In this document: piece after piece, positions 43,770 to 54,150 of the stretch
Layout of the letters: every line of letters begins with the position of its first letter
Numbering within the stretch: the stretch's first letter is position 1
Assembly (NCBI GenBank): GCA_025267735.1
Contig: CM046297.1
Location: forward strand, 34,746,011-34,810,010
DNA length: 64,000 nucleotides
Direction: 5' to 3'
From: Mactra quadrangularis
Taxonomy: Eukaryota > Mollusca > Bivalvia > Venerida > Mactridae
Position numbers and translations under genes: made by a program
The notes under the pieces: generated by a model
What the model was told of the DNA's origin: nothing
The model's input: the letters and a program-made list of their open reading frames with translations, nothing else
Databases searched by the model: none

Positions 43770-45683
43770 GTAAAGAATTGAAAAACAAAAAAACAGGAAT
43801 AAATGTATTACATTATATATATCTGAGAACTACCGTGTCCAAGTCATGATTAAATGTTGGACTTGACGACATACTATGAGGAAATGGCATTCAAGACTTA
43901 CAATTATGTTGAATGTTGTAGGTAGATGGGTTGTATTTTTTTCAGGCATTATATTGTTAAAAGTTAAAACAAATTACATATAAAAATGTTCCTTTTGTTT
44001 TTAAAAGCTTTTGATATGAAAATCTAATGAACTATGAAATTTTATGCATAATTTAAAGCTTACAAATTAGAAAAAAAAAACATGTGTTTTTAGAAAACTG
44101 GGCAATGGGTCCATTTTACAGAAAGCAGTTGTGCAAAAAGTTAAAAAAAGCAGTTCTGCTTCAATGACTAAATTGCCACAAAAAACAACGATTTTTTGTT
44201 TAAAAATTAACTTTTCTGATACATATGGGTACAAAATATTGTTGCCATGGCAACTGGGTATATGTGATGAGAATAAATGTGTTCAATTTTATTTTGTTAT
44301 TGACATGTGTTTCAGTTTAATGATTATTTGGTCGTTAATTTTACTGGTCCATAAAAACATTAAACAAAACAGATATCAATAGCGTTATATTATATACCCG
44401 AGTGAAATGTGCAGTGCATAGACTAGGCATGTGATAAAAACACATCCCTGTGAAGAGACGAGTCGATTTAACATAACCAAACATTACAGACTCATCTCAA
44501 CCAATCAAATGCACACATTTCAGTTGGGTATTTAATATTTTATAATCATGCTTCCATTTTTTTGTTGCATTCATTTAAACCATTTTATCAATGTTTTTAA
44601 CTCACTTTGTTAGCTGTATCACATAGTTTTATAATGTAGGTTAAAAGGTCAATGTTTTTGTGACCTTGACCTTTTTATGATGGAGGTCAAATTAATTTTA
44701 TACAACATTGACCTTCCATGTTAAGATACTGGTGACCTTTTTATGACCTTTTGTTATTTGTATCACATGTATATGCATTGATTTGATAATATCTTTTATG
44801 AGGAACATTACAAAATAAATGTTCATAAAATGAAATGAAGTTGTTAATTGTTTTTGTTTTAGCTATTTACTTACCGTTTATGTTAATTTTATATGCCCTT
44901 GTAGAAGGTTGTACTATGTGAACATTCATGAGGTTTACATTCAACTTTTACTAAATCCTGTCACTATATTACAAAGCTTTTGGAGTATTGGGGTACGTAC
45001 ATTTGGGTACATAGTAGTTTTTATCATGAATATGCTTTGTATGATAAAGTTGCCATTGTGTATATATTTAACCAATTCTCTTGGTTAACCAGTAATAAGC
45101 CAAGGAAACACTACTTTAAGAAACAAATTGTGGTCCTGACACAGGTCATCAGACTGATACCAGTCAAAGAAACACACAAAGTTCTAATGATACATGTGTG
45201 TATTAAGAATAATGATTAATTTTTAAACACTATTTAAGGGATATTGCATTGAAGAATTGGTGAGTGAATAAAAAAAAACGTTTCTGTAAGTTCAAGATTA
45301 CGGTCAAGTTGCACAGTTTATCTATGAAGCAGAGCTTGTGTTCACTTATGAGTTAAATGAAATTCCAGAACTAATACATGTTGAGGCATACATGATTTCT
45401 TTCCAGTATTTGATTTTGCACTCTCCACAATTCTCACAGAATTCAAGAATTTTCCAAGGGAGGTAACTACTCTCTTCACACTATTATTTTTTCAGCAGTT
45501 GTCTCCCTTGCTTTAACAATTTTAAATTGAACATTTCTTTTAACATGATGATATCTACAGTTCTCGTTGGCTGTTCAGAGCTTTTTTTACATTATAATGT
45601 AATGTAATGGTCATGCATCCATAGATTATGGTTCTGTGTAAGTATAAACAACCATGTATGGATGTGCAGGTATTTGTATTGTA
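43770..45683. other. NOP58 3'UTR and downstream intergenic sequence
   Basis: AATAAA occurs at 43798-43803 (28 bases after the stop) and again at 44814-44819. Around 44640-44760 the motif TGACCTT and its complement recur. No further gene supported. Confidence 0.5.
44814..44819 (+). promoter_or_regulatory. Candidate distal polyadenylation signal of NOP58
   Basis: AATAAA about 1 kb after the stop. The nearer hexamer at 43798-43803 would leave a very short 3'UTR; both may be used. Confidence 0.4.
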
Positions 45684-46223
45684 TAATTTTACTCAACTGT
45701 CAATGGTGCATACATTAACTCTGCCGACTTAAATAGTCACTTCAGTATTTCTATACATGTGATTAGGGCTGTCACGATATACCGGTATATTACAATACGC
45801 AGCTGCAGCAATACGTTCCGTGGTACGATTTTAATGTACCGGTATTTGGCGATATTTTTCATTCCATTGGAAAATTTTTCCCTTTGCAAAATAACAGTAG
45901 TGAATCGTCAGTTTTTCTATTGTTCATTACATCTAACCTGAAGTTGCAAGAATTTTACCAATTGGGGCACGTGTCAGTCTTAAATGAACGTAAATACTAT
46001 AAGAGGCTATATTCTATCAGTAATTGCATACAATACAGCAGAGGAACAACAAATCAAAAGCCCACAATATATTGTAATACGTATCGCGATACGATGACGG
46101 CGTATTGCAACATATTGCGGTACGCTTCTGATGTATCGTGGCAGCCCTACTTGTGATCCACAAAATTATAAAAAAAATTCAAAGGAGTTACTGTATGTGC
46201 CACAGACAGTTGAATAAAATTGA
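45684..46223. mobile_element. ATTCAACTGTCA palindromic MITE, interrupted
   Basis: The left arm ATAATTTTACTCAACTGTCA and right arm GACAGTTGAATAAAATT are inverted. A hAT MITE (45764-46149) was inserted inside it. Confidence 0.8.
45764..46149. mobile_element. hAT MITE with 8-bp target duplication (nested)
   Basis: The ends TAGGGCTGTCACGATATA and CGTGGCAGCCCTA are inverted; the flanks CATGTGAT and CTTGTGAT match at 7 of 8 bases. The interior contains palindromic ACCGGTAT/ATACGTATCG-type sequence. The overlapping small frames are incidental. Confidence 0.9.
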
Positions 46224-46650
46224 ACATTACCAACAATTTCCTCACGTTAGAAAAGCTGTAACAATCCACAGCCACATTATTCTGGATTTACTGTAAATTT
46301 TTACAGATACTATTCATTGAATAGACATAATTAAAATTTTGGAACTCAAATTTATGGGCTTTCTTAGCCGCAAAAGTTTTGTTTGTATTGAATGAGTCTT
46401 CGCAGAATGATGTTATTGCACAAAAAAGTGCTATAAGGTATGCAACACAGATCAATTCCTATTGTTCTTAGTAGTCTAATTTGTATTTCAATCAAGTTTG
46501 TTTTATAAATCGGGTACAAACAAAATTTTCTGATGAAAAAAACCCATCAAGTTGATTTTCCAATCAAATTTACTATTCTTGATTAACTGCAGATACTTCC
46601 CATTATATTTGTGGCAGACTAGGATGATCATCTGTAAATGTGTGGTAGAC

Positions 46651-46920
46651 CCCCTGGCTAGCTCAGTTGGTAGGGCGCAAGTCTAGTCTAGGATCGTAGC
46701 TTTGATTCCCATACTTTTGTGAACCTCGGTCATGAAATATTTTCTATGGCCATTATCCCTCCTACCAGATTCTAAATCATGTAGGGCAGTAGTCAGTCAC
46801 TGAAGAAAGTATGCTTAATTCAGAGATTTAGCCTTTCCAGGAACAGTGAGTTGGTGGACTGACTGCTGTGATATAACCTATACATTGTGTTTCTATGGCG
46901 TTAACAAACAAACAAACAGC
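46651..46920 (+). repeat. tRNA-derived SINE (second family)
   Basis: Head GGCTAGCTCAGTTGGTAGGG (A box), a B-box-like region GCTTTGATTCCC, body and tail ending CTATGGCGTTAACAAACAAA. A 3' part recurs at 57093-57206 (-), and fragments at 1-230. Confidence 0.82.
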
Positions 46921-47068
46921 AGGTTCAGCAGAAACAGTTGTAACTCATTATAAGAAGATTGAGTTATGACTGTGTCCACTAAACCTGCATTTTGTACTTA
47001 TGTATGAAATAAGACAATCCAGTTGTTTCTATTAGGCTGACCTCGATCAAGTCATGTTTGCTGGACAT

Positions 47069-47286
47069 ATAGTTAGATTTTTTTCTTAATTGTCAAAGCA
47101 TGAATAATTTCACTTGTCACCTTCAAACAATTATGATTTTGCAATATTGTTTTGAGATAAAATAAATAGACAAATAGCTTAGCAGGTTAATGCCTGCTTG
47201 ACAAGCTGATGTCACCTTTGTAGTGACATATGAGAAGTGGCTGTGGAATTTTTCTAACTTATGACAGTTGAGAAAAGGTAGACAAT
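47069..47286. mobile_element. CATGAATAATTTCAC MITE, copy 1
   Basis: The left end TAGTTAGATTTTTTTCTTAA…GTCAAAGCATGAATAATT and right end GACAGTTGAGAAAAGG are an eroded inverted pair of the family at 47713-47950 and 51031-51286. Confidence 0.65.
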
Positions 47287-47436
47287 ACCAATCAGATTTG
47301 AGAGCAATTAATTAAGTTCAATATGGTCATGAAACACAGTTTAACATTAAATCTACTAATCTGTTCATGGCTGAATAGCTTGAATCCTTAATCTTATGTA
47401 TGTCTGTGAGAACAATAACAAAGAAAAGTAACCATA

Positions 47437-47699
47437 GCTCGTTTAGGATAACTTGAGACAAACGAGTCAGTTTGTTTTCATATTTGGGACTCAGGTATTT
47501 CATAAAACAGGGAGGTCAGCTGATTTTGTGTAATGGAAGTATTAAACATGTCTTAATGCGTGGAACGTGTGTTTTCGTACTAAATTTAATACATAAAAAA
47601 CACACTGATAATAGTCGATAATTATGTGTACTTAACTTAAATCCACCTGTGTATAAAAATGGTATCGTTGTATTTTGTCTCAAGTTATCCTAAACGAGC
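47437..47699. mobile_element. 263-bp MITE with TA target duplication
   Basis: GCTCGTTTAGGATAACTTGA plus GAC at the left is exactly inverted at the right, with TA on both sides (47435-47436 and 47700-47701), as in Tc1/mariner-type insertions. Confidence 0.9.
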
Positions 47700-47712
47700 T
47701 ATATTATGGTTG

Positions 47713-47950
47713 TATAGTTCGTTTTTTCTTAACTGTCAAAACATGAATAATTTCACAGTGAACGTGTTAGTTGAAATAAGTAATTCATGATTTTCCAAAA
47801 GTGTGTATTATGATCAAATAGAGCCCCTGATGTCTTTTAATAGGTTCAGTCAAGAAATTTCAGTAACAATGAGGTCACCAGTGTAAGAATCCTGCATTTA
47901 GTCACAGTGAAATTATTCAAACTTTGACAGTTGAGAAATATCGGACTATA
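47713..47950. mobile_element. CATGAATAATTTCAC MITE, copy 2
   Basis: TATAGTTCGTTTTTTCTTAA and ACTGTCAAAACATGAATAAT face the right-hand ACTTTGACAGTTGAGAAA and CGGACTATA. Starts only 14 bases after the TA-flanked MITE. Confidence 0.82.
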
Positions 47951-48590
47951 ACATCACACTCCATAGTTTCCTGCTTGTAAGATGGATAGCTAGCTCAGAG
48001 TGGACTTGACTAGAGACATAGATGTATTACTCTATGACTTGAAGAAGTTATTTACAGTGCTTGATTCAACTTGTAAATCCTCAATGCTGAGTTAATGAAG
48101 TACTTTGTTCCTGTTGTCAATTAACACATCTGGAGACCTTTTCACAAAAATTCTTACGGAAAAAAGTTTTCGTAAATCAATAACAATAATTTTGCTGTTC
48201 AAAGTCAGAAGGACATTAAATTGATCCATGAAATGCTGTTTAAAAGGTATATATACTGGTAATATTCCACATAAAGATTAATTTGAACTGATTGGCCAAA
48301 GAAATTACCATATCAAGAATGTTTCATTCTTTCGACTTGTGAAGATTTTTATTGTAAGATTTTTTGTGAAAAGTGCCGCAGAACTTTATAACATTCAATA
48401 TTTAACACATCAGTATTTGATAAAAATTCAATTCACATGGGTAGATCCAAATTTTTTCTAGAAGATTGTAATGTATTGTATTTGACCCTTTAAACTTAAC
48501 AAAAAAAGCCAACAAAAAATGCCAAATGCACATCCCGATAAAATTGTAAATGTTTAAGTTCAGTCACCTTAAACCTTCTCAAAGATGCAG

Positions 48591-48767
48591 CGTGTTCAGT
48601 AACAACCAGAAGACAACTCAACCTGGAATAACTCAACCCAAAATTAACACAGCTCAACCCGTTAGTAGGGGATCGAGTTGTCTCAGGTTGTGTTGTCTTT
48701 TGTTTGAGTTGTTCGGAACCTAACGTTATGGAATGTTATGGAACGTTCTGGGTAACTGAACAGGCTA
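48591..48767. mobile_element. TAGCCTGTTCA palindromic MITE, copy 3
   Basis: CGTGTTCAGTAACA and GGGTAACTGAACAGG are the inverted ends; the interior has CAACTCAACCC and GGGTTGTGTTG-like blocks as in copy 1. Confidence 0.75.
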
Positions 48768-48929
48768 TGTATGCTTTCCCCTAAAAAAATCTGGATCTGA
48801 CCCTTATTTGAACATAAATAAGAAAATGCATTGTAACTTTTTTTCAATACTTTATTCTTTACTCTTTATAACAAAAAAAATTATAGTACATATCTAAATA
48901 TTACTTGATGATTATTTATTGTTTTTTTT

Positions 48930-50090
48930 ATAGTTTTTTGCCATCTTTTGGGTAGTTATTTTATAAAAAAAATTGCCATCTTTGGGTAGTTTTTATAGGG
49001 TTTTTTTGCCATCTTTGGGTATTCTTCTTTTATAGTTTGTTTGCCATCTTTGGGTATTCTTCTTTTAAATATTTTTTTGCCATCTTTGGGTATTCTTCTT
49101 TTAAATATTTTTTGCCATCTTTGGGTATTCTTCTTTTATATATTTTTTTGCCATCTTTGGGTATTCTTCTTTTATAGTTTTTTTTGCCATCTTTGGGTAT
49201 TCTTCTTTTATAGTTTTTTTGCCATCTTTGGGTATTCTTCTTTTATAGTTTTTTTTGCCATCTTTGGGTATTCTTCTTTTATAGTTTTTTGGCCATCTTT
49301 GGGTATTCTTCTTTTATATATTTTTTTGCCATCTTTGGGTATTCTTCTTTTATAGTTTTTTTTGCCATCTTTGGGTATTCTTCTTTTATAGTTTTTTGGC
49401 CATCTTTGGGTATTCTTCTTTTTTAATTTTTTTCCATCTTTGGGTATTCTTCTTTTATAGTTTTTTTTGCCATCTTTGGGTATTTTTCTTTTATAACTTT
49501 TTTGCCATCTTAAGTATTCTTCTTTTATAGTTTTTTTTCCATCTTTGGGTATTCTTCTTTTATAGTTTTTTTTGCCATCTTTGGGTATTCTTCTTTTATA
49601 GTTTTTTTTGCCATCTTTGGGTATTCTTCTTTTATAGTTTTTATGCCATCTTTGGGTATTCTTCTTTTATAGTTTTTTTGGCCATCTTTGGGTATTCTTC
49701 TTTTATAGTTTTTATGCCATCTTTGGGTATTCTTCTTTTATAGTTTTTTTGGCCATCTTTGGGTATTCTTCTTTTATAGTTTTTTTGCCATCTTTGGGTA
49801 TTCTTCTTTTATAGTTTTTTTTCCATCTTTGGGTATTTTCTTTTATATATATTTTTTGCCATCTTTGGGTATTCTTCTTTTATAGTTTTTTGCCATCTTT
49901 GGGTATTCTTCTTTTATAGTTTTTTTTCCATCTTTGGGTATTTTCTTTTATATATATTTTTTGCCATCTTTGGGTATTCTTCTTTTATAGTTTTTTGCCA
50001 TCTTTGGGTATTCTTCTTTTATAGTTTTTTTTGCATTCTTTGGGTATTCTTCTTTTATAGTTTTTTTGCATTCTTTGGGTTGTTGTTTTT
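48930..50090. repeat. ~34-36-bp minisatellite, about 30 units
   Basis: Units of TTTTTGCCATCTTTGGGTAT followed by TCTTCTTTTATAGT, differing in T-run length. Homogeneous over about 1.1 kb, then decaying. It lies downstream of the stop codon of the minus-strand secreted-protein gene, so a long 3'UTR would read it as an A-rich repeat with AAAGATGGC in each unit. Open frames across it are repeat artefacts. Confidence 0.95.
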
Positions 50091-50680
50091 ATTGTTTTTT
50101 TGCATCTTTGTTCTTTTTGTTGTTGTTTTTTTTGTTCTTTTTTGAACCTTTTAAACTTTTTTTCTATTTTTCATCATTTTTTTTGGCAATTTTTTTCTCT
50201 TTTCTATATAATCTTTTCTGCTTTTTTCACATTGTCTTGTCTCTTTTTTTATGGTGTTTTCTCATTTTCTTGTCTTTTTTTTAGTGTTTTTACATTTTCT
50301 TGTCTGTTAGGTGATTTTACCCATTTTCTTGTCTTTTTGGTGTTTTCTTGTCTTTTTTTGTGTTTTCTCATTTTCTTGTCTTTTTTTGTGTTTTATCATT
50401 TTCTTGTCTTTTTTTGGTAGTTTTCACATTTTCATGTTTTTTTGTTGGTGTTTTCTCATTTTCTTGTCTTTTTTTGGTGTTTTCTTATTTTCTTGTCTTT
50501 TTTGGTAGTTTTCTCATTTTCTTGTCATTTTTGGTGTTTTCACATGATTTTATTGTCTTTTTTTGGCGTTTTTACAGGATTTTATTGTCTTTTTTTGGTG
50601 ATTTTCACATGTTATTGTCTTTTTTTGGCAATTTTGTCTGTTATAATATTTTTTTTGTATATTTTCCCTTTTTCTTTAAA
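50090..50680. repeat. Degenerate T-rich repeat (TTTTCTTGTC units)
   Basis: Many imperfect units of CTCATTTTCTTGTCTTTTTT and GGTGTTTTC continue the minisatellite up to the stop codon at 50683. AATAAA occurs on the minus strand at 50549-50554, about 130 bases after the stop, a candidate polyadenylation signal. Confidence 0.85.
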
Positions 50681-50682
50681 AC

Positions 50683-53600
50683 TTAGTTTTTCTGGCCAAG
50701 GGTGGCGTTGCGCCACCTCTTCCTGGCCCCTCCAGTAATTCTAGGTGTTGATGGAGGCTGAGGCTTGCAAGTGACATTCTTGGATTTCATGATAGATGGT
50801 AATGCACCAGAATTCATCTTGTCTTCGCCCTGTTTTTAGAAAAGAAATTTTAGAAAGTAAGTTGAATTGAAAGAACAATGTCTTAGAGTGAATAGGTTAA
50901 TTACTGATAAATAATGCCGAATTAATCAAAAATTTAAAAAACATTACAAGTTTTACATCCAAATGACCAAAGCTTTAAGAAACAGTTTCCAATTTTGTTT
51001 AATCAAATAAAGGCTTCTTTTAAAGAGGTTATGGTTCGTTTTTTCTAAACTGTCAAAACATGAATAATTTCACAGTGAATGCTTTTGTTAAATTATTGTT
51101 GTAATACACCAATGAGTTTCCGAAAGTGTGTATTATGATTAAGTAAAGCTTCTTATGTCCGATGTCGTAATGATATGTTTAAGTCAAGATATTTTTAATA
51201 ACAATTAGGCCGCCAGTACAAAACCAATGCATTCAGTCACCGTGAAATTATTCAAGCTTTGGCAGTTGAGAAAAAACGGACAATACATGTTATTTGTCTT
51301 TTTTTGGTGTTTTCATATTTTAAATTGTATTACTACATGTATGTAAAATAACATAATATCAGATTTAGCTTTATACTCTTTAAATAAGTCAATAAATGCA
51401 AATTTTGGGCTAAAGTCAGCATAATTATGTGAATTGGTGACTTAGTCTCTACTAAGAATTTCACCATTTTTATCACAAATGGCAAGTCCAGTGCCAAAAT
51501 GTTGTACCTGTGCAAATGAAATGAACATAAATGCAATTTGGAATACATCTAAGTCATGGTCTAGGTTAGTTCAAGTCCCCTCCAAACCTACTGTGTAGCA
51601 TCCTTTATGCCATAACTTTCTCTTAATAGCTCAGTCTTAAGGGACCAGAATGATTGTGAACCTATATATGTGATTAATTGTAAAAACATGTTTCAAAATT
51701 GAACTGAAATATATAAGAACTCGAATTGATACATCATAGCGCAGTTGGTAGCGCGCCGGGATTCTGAATCTCCTGTCCCGAAGGAGGTACGGGTTGGAAT
51801 CCCACCCAGGGAGGTTATACCCTTCAATGAAAATTTGACAATAATATCAATTTTTCTCCAGTGATTAGATAATATGGAGAAGTTACAGGCCTTGTGGAAG
51901 GGTAGGCGAGTACTGGTTATAAAGGGGTCCAGGAAAGCTAGGTTAGGTGCACTGGACGCTGTGAAATGACCTAAATAGTGTTGACACAGAGTTACATTCA
52001 ATAAATAAATAAATAAATATGATGTTTCTAAGTATTAACTAAATATGTTAGTCCTGACCCCTAACCCATCCCAACAAAATAAAATCTATTCTCGTACTAA
52101 GAAGTAAATTCCATACCTGTTCAATTTCCAACTTCATATTTCCATGATCATTTCTGTGGTGCTTAGCATCAATTGAATGGTTTTGCCCCATCTTCTGTCT
52201 TCGCCCAAGTAAGGGGCCTTCAGAATGCTGGATCACAGATCTGGGGTTTGAGATCTGTGGCACTGGAGAGACTTGGGATGTTCTGTCTGTGATTTCATCA
52301 GCATGATGTCTCACTATGTTGAAGGAAAAGAAGATAGCAAAAGAAAAGAGTGAAAAAGTGAGAGAAAGTGATAGCAGAAAGAAAGTGAGAGAAAAGTGGG
52401 ATAAGTGAGAAGATGAGAGGAAGTGGGTTAATGAGAAGAAAAGCAGATTGATGAGAAAGTGATAGGAAAGCAGGGTCAGTTAGACAGTGAAATAAGTGAG
52501 AAAAAATCAGATTAGTGGGAAAGTGATAGGAAAGTGGGATTAGTGGGAAAGTGATTAGGAAGTGATGACAGAATGAAAAAAAGCATAAGTAGAAATAGTT
52601 GGTGAAATATGGGAATAAGTGGAGATATATAAATCAAATGAGATTAGGAGAAGGAAAAAGGGACTTTAGTCAGTTATTTCCCAGTGTAGGCTTTTCAAAT
52701 AGGTAGGTCCTATCAGTTGGATTTCTTGGATTGTTTGCTTACTTTTTAATGTCAATTTGCCTCTATCAATCTTAAATAACATTATTATAAAACATTTAAT
52801 TTTTTTGAAAAATTGCCCCCAAAATGATGAAATAGACGAAAAATGATACAAAAAGGGATGAAAAATAGCAAAAAAAAGTTAAAAATGTTCAGCCCTACTG
52901 TTGGATGAAAAAATGAAATACAAAAAAAAAAAAGAATAAAGTAATGTGAGGGTAAAGAACTATCTAAATTTCATCACTCCTGTTAATATCTTAACAAGAA
53001 AGGTATTAGATAAAAATTTTATTATCATGACATAGGACTTCAATGATTAAATCTGACGATTCCAACTAAGACCTACTTACCAATAGGAATGCTTCAGATT
53101 GTATTAAGAAACGATCACAGACCAAAGTCTCTAATTGATACACATGTATAGTTATTGTTATGTAGTCTTTTTTAACTTTTTTCCCTCTATAATTTTTGTG
53201 ACTATTACACCAGCCACTAAGTATTTTATTTAGTGATTAATGACTCCAAGTTAAAGAAGAGTATTTTTTTTAAAACTTTGAATGCTTGTCTTTCAGAAAT
53301 ATTTCATACACAAGCTACATTGTTAATCCAAAGATGGCAAAGAAATACAAAAACAAAACCCAAAATGGAAAAAAATACCAAAAAAACAAATGTGCACATA
53401 GATGAGAAAAAATGACCATAGATCAATTAAACCCAGATTTGGAATACAAAAAAATCTATATATATAGACCCCTTGTGGAGTAATAAAAATAATCGAACAA
53501 GTCGCCTCATCGCGTAAGAAATCTTTATAGAATGCTGGATTTTATGTTAATTATAAATGTGCTTTCTTGTTATATACATGTTTTATTATGTTTTACAAAG

Positions 53601-54105
53601 ATTAACTAAGATATTTGAATAGATACCATGTGATATACACATTTATTTTAAGGATCATAGCTTGACAACATTGGAACTCTTGGCTAAAGATGACGCAAGA
53701 TTTGCTCATCAGCCACTTTACTATTATTATTTGTACCCGTTAAACTTTAAAGTTATTCTTTTTCATACATATAAATATTATTAATCTATTTGCACTAAGA
53801 GTGTAGGAACTATTTTGTGAGTTGTACAATGTTTGTAGAATGCTAGCTAATTCTGATTGGTTAAGCAGGATTTGGCAGCATTTCACCCTATATAAGAGCG
53901 GCTGGTTCAAAATCTTGGTCCACAACTGTCATCAGGCTCGCACTACTCGCGCTACCAACATCTGTATAGAAAGTAACTTACATTTGTATTGCAAATCAGT
54001 CACCATCATCGGTAAGGAATACCTAAAAACATTTATACCATCTTTGTTCTGGTGTTCTTTTTTACCCATCCTGACAAATGAGCGAAGTTATTAATATTAT
54101 TAATA

Positions 54106-54150
<45 letters not shown>

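Noticed and set aside
46651..46740. tRNA gene at the GGCTAGCTCAGTTGG sequence
   Set aside because: Same reason: a tRNA-like head fused to a non-tRNA body shared with another copy.
49041..49355. Open frames of 60-112 codons across 49.0-50.7 kb
   Set aside because: Low-complexity translations of the T-rich minisatellite; periodic and present in several frames.
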